Below are positions 33,837-46,300 of a DNA stretch of 64,000 bases, one piece after another (within the stretch, counting starts at the first letter, position 1; each line of letters opens with the position of its first letter). The notes beneath the pieces were generated by a model that was given only the letters and a program-made list of their open reading frames with translations, did not search any database and had not been told where the DNA came from. The position numbers were made by a program, and so were the translations under genes. Origin of the DNA: Ashinkailepas kermadecensis (lineage: Eukaryota > Arthropoda > Thecostraca > Neolepadidae); assembly GCA_034440615.1 (NCBI GenBank), contig JAOTOM010005183.1, positions 1,725,501-1,789,500 of the forward strand, in the 5' to 3' direction.

Positions 33837-33984
33837 CCTGACCTCAGTGCGGCATGCTGTATGACCGTTCCACTCACGCCGACGTCTTCGGAAGAGATAC
33901 ATTTCGTAACACGTGTCGACGGTCGCGCCATTTGTAATCTGGTGAGCACCGCACCGCGGCACCATCTGGATGATCCGTTTTGCC

Positions 33985-33990
33985 AATAAA
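33985..33990 (+). terminator. Nup62: Nup62 polyadenylation signal AATAAA
   Basis: AATAAA about 450 bp after the stop codon, followed by a G/T-rich stretch (GTGGTTGTGTGGCG, then T9) where a downstream element is expected. Confidence 0.7.
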
Positions 33991-34019
33991 TGAATAGTGT
34001 CGAGTAATGTGGTTGTGTG

Positions 34020-36480
34020 GCGTTTTTTTTTCGAGGGGGATGAAAGGTTGCGCAGCCGCTGGTGGCCCTGGTCAGCCGGATGGCCCCTACGAGCTGAAGA
34101 GGCTTCGTGGGGGCCAGGGGCCGGTGTGAGAGGCACATGGTGAGCTGATGTGAGGGGCCCCTGAGCCCATTAAGAGGCCCCAGGCTGATGTAAAAGGCCT
34201 CGGGTCGATGAGGAGGGTACCCGAGCCGGACTGTCCATGGGCAGAAGGCTGGGGCCTCGTGCCGGACCAAAGTGAAGGGTCTCTGGGTGGATTCCCGGGT
34301 CGGTGGAAGGCCCCTGGCTGACAGAGATGACTCCGGCCAGCAAGGACCCCGCAAAGGCGCCAGCTTCGGCTGGTGACGTGTTTGGGAAGCATGCATACCC
34401 TGGCTGTCAATCCTTTCCCTTCCCATCCCATTGCCCGTCCATTGTCAACATCCCTGGTTATGCCCTTAATCCAACACTGCAATACCAACCCCTCCCCTGC
34501 CACGAGCAGGTAGGCCAGCTTCCCCTGCTCTACCCGTCTGATCAGTTATATCAGGGTAGCCGAGCCCCTCGGCCCGTCTCCCGGGGTTGACCGAGTCCTG
34601 GAGGTTGAGGTTCCACGTCGCACGGTGCTGGATGTGATGGGGGGGGGGGGGGGATTGACACACATCTTTGGTCCCTATATCCCGGATGAGCGAGCAGGCC
34701 CGTATGGCCGACTCTATATGGGTCAAGTGGCTCGTCGCATCAGACTCGAAGTTCTTTGCTTCGGTCCGGTGCTTGCTGGCCTGGTCGGCAGGGGTCAAGG
34801 GGTGGGCGGCGCTGTAGTGCGGTCGGGGTAGTCTACTGGCTACGCGAAGGCGCCGCCTGACGCGCATAGCTCCTCGGGCGCCTGTCGTCCTGCCGTTTGC
34901 GGGGCACGGGCGTGCCCCCAGTAGGGTCCCTATGTGGTGGGGTGCCACGAGAAGCCGAAATAAAAAGGAAGGCATGGCATCCACAACACAAAATGAGCAC
35001 TCCTGAGCCCTCTCGTGGAAACCAGACAAATAGTTTATCTGCCCTTTGTATCCTTATCCTTCAAAGAAAATCGAAGTGTCTCGCCCCGTTATCGCCCTTT
35101 CAGAGGCGAGACGGGTGTGACCGATTGAACCGACAAAAAGTTGAGAATCAAATCCTATCTTGGTGAGTGGCCATCACCACCACATAGAATTAGACACAAC
35201 GAGGTGGTACAATGCCGCTTGCGAACAGGCCACACATACGGCACCCACCGGTACCTGAGCGGTGACGGAAAGCCGTTATACCAAAGTTGCCATGCTCTCC
35301 TATCAGTTTAACACATGTTAGTTGCGTGCCCCCGGACTTGCCCATGAGCGAAGACGTCACTTCGGACGTACTTCGGTCTCGCTATGGGGAATATTAGGGG
35401 TTGAGTCGCCCTTTCTTCAATGGGGACAGCTGCTTCGCTTCTTTGCAGAAGTTAGGTTTTCTGCGTATATGCGCCCCATTAATACGATGTCGGGTATTTG
35501 GTAAAACCAGGATGGCTATGCTGTATGTCTTGACCAGTCCCTGAGACAACGGGGAGGGTCCTGAGATGGCGAAAGGTCCACTTGAACGGGGAGAGACCCT
35601 CATCCGACAGAGGGTCCCAGTCACCGGAAAAGATCCAAGGCCATCGGAGAAGGCTCCAACCTAACATGAAAGGCACCTGGGCCGACGGAGGGATCCAAGC
35701 AGATATGAAGGGCCCTGGACTGACAGAGGGTATCATTGAAAGGGTTCTTGGTCAGTAAAAATTCCCCTGCGCCAACGAAGAAAGCTTCTGGACCGACGGA
35801 AACGGCCCCTGACCACCAGCGAGGACCCAGGGCCATTGGAGGGAACCCGAGCCTCTATGAAGGGCCCCTAGGCCTTCAGAGGGGTTCAAGCAGACATGAA
35901 GGACCCCTGACTGACGGGGGCGGGGCTCGGGTCATTGGAAGGGCCCTCGACCTGACGGAGAGGGCTCCGACAAGTAGACAGAACCTCTTAGCCAACGGCG
36001 AAGGCTCCTGAGTAGTCGAGGGGCCCATATTATCCAAAAAGGGCCCAGTCTACAGTCCACCAGAGGCCCTTTAAAAACGTGTGCGCCCTCTTAGGAAAAT
36101 CCTGTGTACACCCCTGGGCCCACGGACCTTTCATATCGGTGCTCGCCGACCATGTCCGTCTGCCCAAGGGCCTTTTTCGTTGGCTCAGGGGCGCTCTACT
36201 GGTCGGGCTCTCGTCGTCAGCACGGAGCTCTTCTAACGTCCCCTCCGTCGGCCTAGAGGCCCCTCGCATGGGTCCGGACTGGGTCCTCGGCGTCTGCGCA
36301 TGGGAATTCTTCCTCGACTCGGGGGGGGGCTTCATCGGCCCAGTGACATCTCCATCAACCCGAGGCCCCTTTCATCGGTCCAGCGACCCTTCACGTCGGC
36401 CCGGGGCCCTTCAATTGTGGACGCTGGAGCCCTCTCCGGTCGCCCGGATGCCCCCGAGGCGACAAAATTATTATGCTTCG
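34020..36480. repeat. Degenerate GC-rich satellite between the two genes, with an orientation switch
   Basis: Units of about 32-36 bp such as GGGCCCTGGACTGACAGAGG occur in one orientation at about 34080-34360 and 35520-36050, and in the reverse orientation at about 36060-36470 (TCGGTCCAGCGACCCTTCAC). Poly-G (14 bases) lies at 34639. 34361-35519 is non-repetitive and unassigned. Open frames here are satellite artefacts. Confidence 0.6.
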
Positions 36481-37997
36481 TCACGGCCTCTGCCCCTTCT
36501 AAAACGTGTTCAACGGCCTCCTTGGGACCAAGGGGGGTGGGGGGCATGAACCCGTGGCCCCCTGGATCCACCAGTGCCCCTATCCTGGCAAGACAGGGTT
36601 CGAGTCGCTTCACGCGCTCGTATAGCCCCAGGCTGGAGGGTCAGCTGACAACGGGCTCGACAAGGTGTACTGACAGCACGCTAAGCTCTCGGTCAAGATT
36701 CTGCCGCTGAACTGGAATTCTCAGATTGGGTAGCGAGACAGGGCTCACGGAACAAGCTCCCCTGAGCGCACGTGCCTGGTCCATAAAGGCGTTTCCAGCA
36801 AATATCCGGACCAGATAATACAACAAAAAAATAGCACAACCACTCGGTCCGCTTTGGATACTCTTGGAGAAAACCGTCGCGAGTCTGCCAAGGACCCGGA
36901 TGTCGCTGTTAACGGTCACCAGTCGTAGAAAAACATCATACCGGACATCATGCGCTGCTGCTACTGCACCTTCATTCCTTTGTCTGAAATGAGACGTCGA
37001 TTGCTACGAACTGTTAAGTTATCAACAGAAACGTTTGTTTCCCCACTTGCGGTATTGCGTGTTCGTCTGCGGAGAGTGCGCAAACTTAGCAGAAACGAAT
37101 AAACAAACACATCAACCTTGGCGCCCGTGTGGTCCTGATCTGAGTTCTTTTCACAAGGTAACTGCCGCTCTCACCGAAGTCGGATAGTTGAAAGTGCCAG
37201 ATATAATCCAAGGAAGGGAATAGCTACTCAAGATATCGCATGACGTCAAGGCCATAGCTGATCCGAGACTGTTTTACCAGCCATGGCCTCCTCTCTGTGC
37301 AGTGCGCAAGCGACCGCTGACGGACAGCTACAGATCCTAAGCATGCACACAAGCTTGCCATGGAGTAAATTGACTAGGGACCATATGAGTGAACAAGATA
37401 CCCAAGTGTTTCTAGAGTGTATTTAGCATTAGCAGCAAAATAACTAGTAAGCTTCAACAATGGTGAGCGAACGAAAATCATGCTCTTTCTTACAAAAACT
37501 CACGATGAAGTATAGCACCCTGCAACTTCGATGTCGTCCATACATGTGTGCAGCACACAGGCATCCTCATGGCTTGACATGCGTCACACCTAGCTCATTT
37601 CGTGCACAACACATGCACGTTGCATGAGACGGATGACTTAAACATCACCGCACTTCACGTATGTGCAGTTGTTGAGATCTTGTGACAATGTCACACCACT
37701 GGGATCTATCCTATGAGACCCCATTACCGGCCAACAGCAGTGATTGTAACACTACACACAAACCGCAAATACGTGAAATGTAGCGCAAAAGCAACAAATT
37801 TCAATAACAACTGAGTATCCAATATTGGACAAAAATGATCCCACAACAATGACTGATTATCGATGTAGAAGCATAGAAAAAGCATAGAACATAAGTCGGA
37901 TGTCTTGTTTTGGACCACTCTCTTGTCCCGCTTCACATCCCAATCCCAGTGTCGCGAGCCCTCAGCGCACGTGCCGCTGCGGTGCGAGCGGCCACCA
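36481..37997. other. Intergenic, downstream of the CABIN1 stop
   Basis: Presumably includes the CABIN1 3' UTR. I find no AATAAA on the minus strand within 300 bp of the stop codon. Nothing else is recognised. Confidence 0.5.
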
Positions 37998-40352
37998 CTA
38001 GTCGAGCACGATGACATCCTCGTCGGATGCCTGCAGCGGCACGGCTGTGATGGAGATGGACGCCGGCAGGTGTGACACGCCCATCGAGACGGGTGTCGAC
38101 TGCAGACCGGCAGAGAACGACGGCCGAGAACCGGCCGGGGCCGGTGGCGGCGCGCGCTGGGCAGGCGTCTGAGCGGTGCGCTGGGTAGGCGCCTGAGCAG
38201 TACGTTGGGTAGGCGCCTGAGCAGTACGTTGGGTAGGTGCCTGAGCAGTACGTTGGGCAGGTGGCTGAGCGATGCGCTGGGTAGGCGCCTGAGCAGTGCG
38301 TTGGGCAGGCGGCTGAGCAATACGCTGGGCAGGCGGATGAGCGGTGCGTTGGGCAGGCGGCTGAGCAGTCGTCTGAGCGGTACGCTGGCTAGGCGCCTGA
38401 TTGACACGCCGGGCAGGCACCCGGGCTAGGCGCTGGGTGGGCACCTGAGAGAAGTGCTGGGTGGGCTGGGCGGAAGACTGAGAAATGCGCGGCGAACCAG
38501 CTCCGCACGAAGCGGCCACAGCCGGAGGCGCCACGACCACGGCAGGGGCTCGCTGCCTGGCCACCGACACAGCGCTGTGAGCCCGCCTCGGCTGCGGGGC
38601 GGGGGCGCGCGGCGCGCTCGCCGAGCCGGGCGACAGCTTCTGCAGCGACACCGCCTGCTGCCGGACGGCGGGTCGGTGCGCGGGCGGCGGCGCGCCCACG
38701 GCCGTGATGGACAGTCCGCTGGCGGCGGCGCGGGCCAGCTCGGCCGGGATGGGCGCCGGCGCCGGCAATCGCGGCCCCACCGGCCTGGAGGCAGTCACCG
38801 TCAGGCCGCTGGGCAGACGTGGCAGCCGCGCCGCGGGCGGCCGCGCGCGCACCTGCCGCGCACCGCCGGCCGGCAGTCGCGGCCGAGGGGGCACCACTCG
38901 CGCCGGCCGTGCCCCGGTCGGGGTCAGGCCGACGTTCGGGGCTGTTGGCGCCATCGGAGTTATGCTGACGGCGCGGCCCGGTTGCAGTCGCTCCAGCCGG
39001 GCGGCAGCCGCTGCCGCTGCCGACGGCGCCATGCTGGCCGTGCTGGTGGCGGCTACAGCGGTACCGGACGGCTTGGAGGCCGACGGAGGTGTGTCCGTCC
39101 GCGCGGGGATGATGGACATGGCAGATGACGCCTCTAGCGACCTGACGATGTCGGCGCTGGACCGTAACGTGTCCAGCTCCACAGTGGTAACTGGAGAGAC
39201 GGTAGCCGGCCGTGTCGAATCCACCATGTCAGTAGCCCTAGACTCAGCCGGCGGTGCCGACTGGGCCCCGCCACCACCTGGCGACGCCTTCTTCACCGGC
39301 AGCGACTTGGGCACGACGGACGCCGGCGGCGGCAGCGTCTGGCCTACGTCAGCCACCTTGAAAGCGTCCGAGAAACGTGGCTTGGCGGCGGGTGCAGCGG
39401 GTGCAGCGGGCGCGGCGGGCGGCGGCACCTGAGCCGGTGTCGGACTGTCCAGAGGCACGCTGGTGATGGTCAGGCCGGCGTGGGACAGCGCCGCCAGCAC
39501 CGACAAGTCAGTACCGCTCGACACCACAGCCGCCGACAGTGGTCGGTCCGTGTCGCCGGCCGCCGCTCCAGCCGGCCCGCTATCGCCAGCCGACGACTTG
39601 ACCGCCTCACTGGCAGGCTCGCCGGTCGCGCCTACAGTGGGCTTGGATGCGACTGCAGTGGACTTCAACGCGGCTACAGTTGACTTGGACGCGGCTACAG
39701 TTGGTTTGGACACGGCTACAGGAGATTTGGACGCGGCTACGGTGGACTTGGACACGGGGGTGCTCTGTGTGACGGGCGTGACTGACTTGGCAGCGACCTG
39801 CAGGCGCGCCTGCTGCTGCTGCTGCTGCTGGTGGAACTCGGCGCGCTGCTGCTGGCCGACACGCTGCAGCTCCAGCAGGCGCCGGTAGGAGCTCTCCAGG
39901 GCGGCAGGCGTTGCGTGCTGGCCCGCCACCTGGCTAGCCCACACCTTCTCCATCGACATGCCGGTAGCGCGAGCCAGCCGCAGCTGCTGCTCCGCCTCCA
40001 CAGCTGCCTGCAGCTGGCGCAGCTGCTGGTCCATGGTGATGGCTCCGGCGGCCGGCCGCCGACCCCGACCCGGAGGACGACCGCGCCGACCCGTGCCTCT
40101 CAGCAGGGCGCCAGGAGCGCGTGCCAGCCGCAGCTGCTCCTCCACCTGTACGACAGTGTGCAGGCGGCTCAGCTGCAGCTGGCCCAGGGCGGCAGCAGGT
40201 GGTGGCGCCCCACTGACCGGGGCGGTCAGCCGAGGTCGGCCAGTGCCCGGCGGACGTCCGCGCCGGCCAGTGCCCCGCGCAGCACCGCCGTACCCGCCAC
40301 GGACAACACCAGCCGGCGCACCTCCAGCCGCGCACGACGCCGCCAGCGCAGC
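37998..40352 (-). CDS. CABIN1: CABIN1 last exon: AT-hooks, polyQ, 8-residue repeats, acidic C-terminus
   Basis: 785 codons including stop. Two AT-hook-like cores (RRGRPPGTGRP and RRGRPPGRGRR) lie within the first 100 residues, with a helical QLRQLQAAVEAEQQLRLA motif. A Q/R stretch with seven consecutive Gln (39811-39833), Ser/Lys/Val repeats, and about ten 8-residue QRTAQAPT units (24-bp DNA repeat, 38160-38405) follow. It ends ASDEDVIVLD, a SUMO-interaction-like hydrophobic core flanked by acids. Most of it is low complexity and has no counterpart I can align. Acceptor TTTCTTCCGCAG, phase 0. Confidence 0.85.
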   Translation of the reverse strand, partial: AALAASCAAGGAPAGVVRGGYGGAARGTGRRGRPPGTGRPRLTAPVSGAPPPAAALGQLQLSRLHTVVQVEEQLRLARAPGALLRGTGRRGRPPGRGRRPAAGAITMDQQLRQLQAAVEAEQQLRLARATGMSMEKVWASQVAGQHATPAALESSYRRLLELQRVGQQQRAEFHQQQQQQQARLQVAAKSVTPVTQSTPVSKSTVAASKSPVAVSKPTVAASKSTVAALKSTAVASKPTVGATGEPASEAVKSSAGDSGPAGAAAGDTDRPLSAAVVSSGTDLSVLAALSHAGLTITSVPLDSPTPAQVPPPAAPAAPAAPAAKPRFSDAFKVADVGQTLPPPASVVPKSLPVKKASPGGGGAQSAPPAESRATDMVDSTRPATVSPVTTVELDTLRSSADIVRSLEASSAMSIIPARTDTPPSASKPSGTAVAATSTASMAPSAAAAAAARLERLQPGRAVSITPMAPTAPNVGLTPTGARPARVVPPRPRLPAGGARQVRARPPAARLPRLPSGLTVTASRPVGPRLPAPAPIPAELARAAASGLSITAVGAPPPAHRPAVRQQAVSLQKLSPGSASAPRAPAPQPRRAHSAVSVARQRAPAVVVAPPAVAASCGAGSPRISQSSAQPTQHFSQVPTQRLARVPARRVNQAPSQRTAQTTAQPPAQRTAHPPAQRIAQPPAQRTAQAPTQRIAQPPAQRTAQAPTQRTAQAPTQRTAQAPTQRTAQTPAQRAPPPAPAGSRPSFSAGLQSTPVSMGVSHLPASISITAVPLQASDEDVIVLD

Positions 40353-43300
40353 CTGCGGAAGAAACAACAGAGGCCACCGTCGGTCAGGTGTGTACTGCGA
40401 AGTGTGGCGTCCGGACAGACATCTCGGGCAGAGAGCATACCGTGGTTCAGGTGTGTGTTGCGTAGTGTGGAGTCCGGACGGACACCTCGGACAGAGAACA
40501 TACCATGGCTTCCAGAAAAGAAGATACGAAGACCCCCAGGGAAGACATGCCACACTGTTTTATACCACTGTTTTATACAGGAATTTCCTCAGGGGTATCA
40601 GGGGCTTATCAATCCACAAATAAGAGAAAATATGAACAGCGCCCTTCTCAAATCACACAAACATCAGACTGCTGTGTTGTAGTGGCAACAACAAAATCCA
40701 ATAATGCTCAAAGAGGCAATACAACACTTGCTTTGCTGCTACAATGAGCTTTCGAGCAGTTACCGTTAGGATTACAGGACATGGTCACGCCATAAAATAT
40801 CTGGAATGCAAACAATTATACCAGAAATTGTCCTGCATTATTAAACATACAGGCGGCATCATTAAAAATACTCAATGCCAACTGCTTACTATGGGCAATG
40901 GTTTCTTTCCTCCGCAAAATATTGGTGTTGAGTGTCAGACAGATTTCGTGTCACCTCCCGAGCTAAAGCTCATGGACTTTTGACACTGGAATATACGGTC
41001 TCTGAATTAACCAAGGCAGCTGTAATCCGAAAAAGCAAGACAAATTGCGGTATGAACTTGGGGATAGAGCGAAACTTTATACAAAGTAACGGGTGCGTCC
41101 ATCAATCATGATAGTTAGTCAGATGAAAACAGGATTCGTTGGATACAGTTTACGAGTACATCGCACCAGAGCCCACGGCAGCGTGCACGAGCCGAGCACG
41201 GCCAGCCTGCTCCCAGGTCAGAAAATTAGCGTGCCCAGCTGCAGAAGGAAACGTCACCGCGACATGAGCCCATCCAACGGCAAACTCCCTACCTGAGCTT
41301 TAGCCTGGCGGTCCTTTTCAATGGCTGCTTGTTGAGCAGCACAGAAAGTGATGGCTTGCTGCAGAAGTGGCGAGCCTGAGTCCACCTGGAGTGTACATGT
41401 TGTGAAGTAAATTGCACACGTCAAATACAACGGCGTGAAATACCACACGTGCTGAAGGGCAGGTGCATGTCACATCCATTTGAAACAATTACAACAAATC
41501 CAAATATGTGTCCGGGTGCAGCGCTATGGCGGTCGTGTCCAGAAACAAACGCTGCCTAACTTGACGCCGAGGTAATCCGTCATCACACAATTCCCGGCCC
41601 ACGGTATAATTGTTGCCGGGAGTACTGTGTGGTCAGCGCACTACCACGGCCCGAGAGTTACCAACAGCTTATAGCGGACACTGCATGACCATGTAGTGAT
41701 CACCGACGACGTATCAGTCACAGACGACAGCAATAGGCTACACTGCACCGGGACCCATGCCATAATTATAGCAATTCAAACATTGGATACTGTGGGTTAT
41801 ATCCTGGGCTGCATTCACACGGGATACGAGTGGTGTAGCGTAGATGGTGAGTCGGACCAATCTGATAAAAATAAGTACTATAGGGGAGACGGTAGGCCAC
41901 ATATATCAGAGTGATGCAGTGTACATTGGTGAATCATATACATCTGGGTAAGGTAAGTACGGTAGGGTAGACAATTCATCACTTCATTCAGTTAACACTA
42001 ACATCATGAATACTCCACAAATGACCGGGAAGAAATTGGCGATTCTTCAGATCATCTGGACCTCCATTACATATATTACTACTACACAGAGGACTACACT
42101 ATCACTTCCCAGCAAACAAAGTAGTCCTTTACAGCCCACGGAACACCATTCTCATATAAGTCATAGTCCCAGCCATATGAGATTCCCTCACCCTCCGTTA
42201 TCACGAGCCGTGGTCGGGGAAGTAATGTTGCCCAAAACATGGGTCTTAGACCGACCCGTAAACTTCTTTTTAAGGCGATAATGCTACCACTGGACCAGAT
42301 CTCCCAACGAAGGTGGGTCTGAATATAATACATTGCTGCAGTCGACATTGTCAGCAGTCATCAGCACCACACCTGGACCACATCTCCCCCAGACGTGGGT
42401 CTGGACACACCACTACAGTCGACAGGTGGCCACACAGTCAGCAGTCGTCAGCACCACACCTGGACCGCATCTCCCCAGCCGTGGGTCTAAACACACTGCT
42501 ATAGCCGACAGGTGGCCACACAGTCAGCACCACACCTGGACCACATCTCCCCCAGACGTGGGTCTGGACACACCACTACAGCCGACAGGTGGCCACACAG
42601 TCAGCAGTCGTCAGCACCACACCTGGACCACATCTCCCCCAGACGTGGGTCTGAACACACTGCTATAGCCGACAGGTGGCCACACAAACAACACCCCCCA
42701 CCACCACACCCCCCCCACCACACCCCCCAGAGGTCTGACACACCACTACAGTCGACAGGTGGCCACCCAGTCAGCAGTCGTCAGCACCACACCTGGACCA
42801 CATCTCCCCCAGACGTGGGTCTGGACACACCACTACAGTCGACAGGTGGCCACACAGTCAGCAGTCATCAGCACCACACCTGGACCACATCTCCCCCAGC
42901 CGTGGGTCTGAACACACTGCTATAGCCGACAGGTGGCCACACAGTCAGCACCACACCTGGGCCACATCTCCCCCAGACGTGGGTCTGGACACACCACTAC
43001 AGCCGACAGGTGGCCACACAGTCAGCAGTCGTCAGCTCCACATCCACCACACCCACCTCGCCACCTCGGAACAACTTGAACGTCTGCTCGAGCAGCGGTG
43101 TCAGTTTGGCCTGACGTTTGCCGTGGAGGCGCGAGTGTGCGTCGTACAGGCTCATCAGGAAGTGGTGCCGTTTGCTGCCCGACACCGGCGACTGCGACTT
43201 GAAGAGTCGTCGCAGGGTAGCACGCGCGCACTGCAGTCCCACGCTGAAGGCGTCGGCCGCCAGCTGCTCACGATCCTTGTCCCGCAGGTATTTTCTGCAG

Positions 43301-46300
43301 GGCACGTCACCACCGGGTATGGTATGCAACTGACTCTAGTCGGATGTCAGCGATACGATTTTAGTGACCTACAGGCCGACAGATACACCAGGCAGCCGCG
43401 GCTGCAAACACAGAGAAATGAGAGCTAGTGTCATACAGACAGATATATAACATCAGGCAGACGCGACTGCAAACATAGAGCAATGAGAGCCAGTGGCATC
43501 CAGACCGACAGATAACACCATGCTGCCGAGGCTGTAAACACAGAGCAATGTCTATTCACAATGCATCACACGACAATGGAATTAGACATGATACTTACAT
43601 GATCTTGATCGTCGAAGTCCGGCCACTCTCTTTCCTCCACAAATTCAGCCCCAGCCGAGACCGACCATCCCACCCCAGCGCAGCGTATAGCATTTCCCGC
43701 CCCGACAATGAAGCAGTTCCTCCTGAACTCCTTTCGGGTCGCGACTCTGGACCGAACGTGAAATTTCCCGCCGCCGCACTGCACGACCCCCCTTCTGCAA
43801 CGCCCTCCGCCGAGACCGGCGACGGTGCCTACTTGTCGGCGTCGGGCGTGGCACACAGCCAGCCGGCGAGCAGCAGCAGCGTGCGGAAGTCGTCGGTGGC
43901 GCGCAGCACCTCCACCAGCAGTGACACGCAGCGGTACATGTGTGCCGCGAAGTTGCCCGGCCGGTCAATGTCCGCTATTGGGTTGCGCCAGATCTCCTGC
44001 CATCATGTCAGGTCAGAACAGCAGCGCACTGGACCGTCAATTTAGCGTCGCCCATCTCCCAACGCCACTGGTCGCGAGTGGACCAGGAAATCCAGTCGGT
44101 AGTATGTTTCCAGACCAGGCTTTTGGCCCGCCCCCGGACATGTCAGTCACTAGGACCACGCAACACCACCACACAGTGTCTGATCAAACAGACCACTTCA
44201 CCGTTAGATCTACCCATCAGACCAAATAAGCATCGGTTTACTCTGACCGCGCCATGTCTGGATACACGGGGCTGACAGGGCAACGCATGCGGCGAACTAT
44301 GTCACATATGCGGCATACTGGGTAGTGCCATTAATCAATTGTAAGGTTGACTTACATTGAAGAAGTTGTTGGGTTTCCTATCTGCAAACAAGCCGGACGA
44401 AGGCATGTATTGCTTGCTCCGCCACTGGTCGCAGCCAAGTAGGAGGTTCCGGGCCCAATCCACATGCCTGCAAATCAGGTCAGGTCAGGTCATACAAGGT
44501 CGGCCAGGTTCCACAACCAGCATGCCTCCCTACAGATCAGGTTGGGTCAGGCCAGTCACGGACCGTCGGTAGGTTGATATATAGTGTCGCCAGCAATCAA
44601 CCTGCTTACTGCACTTTAGCACGCGCACAGGAGGGCCTCTCACATAACGTAAACTGGAGGAGGGGAGACGGGCGGATTTCACCCTTCTTAGATCCCGGGA
44701 AGTACTGAAACTGGAAACACAAAATTTGGAGGGAAGACTACGTCTGTAGTGAACTGTCTGCAGTATTCATCTTACAACCATAGGTAAATGCCTTCAAGGT
44801 TAAATGCGGTCGACCGATCGGACAATGCGCCCCGCCGCCGTGCCGACGAAACCTTTCTGGCGGCCGGCTGGCGGCCGGTCGACTTCGCATCCCCGCAGTT
44901 GCTATAACCAACAAATTTCACAAATTCCTCTTGTTGCATACGAAGCGCTTATCAATTTGCAACAAAGCCACACGATTTCACAACAATATCCCTGTACGTT
45001 CATGAGATATCTCCGAAAAATAGGAGTAGGCGAATGCCGCCTCCACCTTCCGGTGCGCGTGTTCAACCAGCTTACTCTTCAGCTTACTCCCAGTAAGTCC
45101 AGTACACTTCCCAGACTGTGACTTAACCCAGCCCACTGTCTAAACAAAGCTGTATTACAACATGCTTCACAGACTGCGGGCTTCTACTAGTGTGACAGCC
45201 TATCCCCCAGACTGGTTCATCCCAGCCCACTGCCGAGACCATGGGCTAATCCAACCTACCTCCAAGACTGTGGGCGAGCCCAGCCTTCCCCCAGGCTGTG
45301 GGCGAGCCCAACCCACTACCCAGACTAGTCTACATCAGCTTACTTATCGTACTGCGGAAACGTCCAGCCTACCAACCAAAGGAACCCCGACATGAGGGAC
45401 TGACCGTGCACGCTCAGACGTGAAGTAATAGTGCGCCAGCCGGTACAGCGTCTTGTAGTGCTCCGGGAACCGTTCCACCACCTCGTGCAGCGCACTCACG
45501 CACCGTCCAATCAGACGGCCGTGTCCGGGGTCGTCATCCACCACCGTGACCTCGTCCTCGGTCCCCGACCCGGTGTTTCCCGTCTGTGAGACAACACCAT
45601 CAGACGCCTTAGCGTCCGACACGCGAGCCGCAGCGTCTGAGGCCAACGCTGCGCCAGTGTCCGCCGCGACACCTGCCACCGTCGCGGCACTGCCTTCGCC
45701 TCTCGTAACGCTCGTGTCTGTCCTCGCGGTGCCACTCTCGACCATCGTGACGTCACCATCTGGAGGTATGACGTCATCACATGTCGCCGCAGCGCCGCCC
45801 GTTTCCGCGGCGCCAGCGCCGGCCGCTAGCGCGTCTCTATTCGCGGACGTGACGGGCTTATCCAGGGTAGCGACGTCGGTGTCGGCCATTGTCACGTCTC
45901 CACTGCCGGTTGCCTTGTCAGAGGCCACATCCGTGACGTGGCGCTCCGCCGGTCTGACGTCACGTGACCCTTCCGTGACGTCGGTGTCGCCGGCGGCAGT
46001 GTGTGCAGTGATCCGATCGGCAGCGCCGACGCCGACTCCGGCCGGCTCGCCGGTCGCAGCCGTCCCGCCGCCAGCCACCAGCCGCGCACGAATCTCCGAA
46101 AATGCCTCGGTCAGGGTCTTGTCCGCCAGCGTTGCCTGTCGACACAACCAGCACACCGTCCAACGTCTGCAGGTGGGAAGAAGCGGTTCTGTGTTGCATT
46201 TCAGTCACGTCGTACAATGAAACGATTCAGTTGTAGATATGTGGAACATGGGATGTACATATACATGACATATGCCGATAACGATTAAAATATGCATGCA

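Noticed and set aside
40353..40553. Upstream extension of the last CABIN1 exon to an ATG at 40553
   Set aside because: A strong acceptor TTTCTTCCGCAG at 40353 and phase agreement with the 41293 exon show the extension is intron.
42330..43020. CRISPR-like array
   Set aside because: Long eukaryotic minisatellite units without constant repeat plus variable spacer structure, within an intron.
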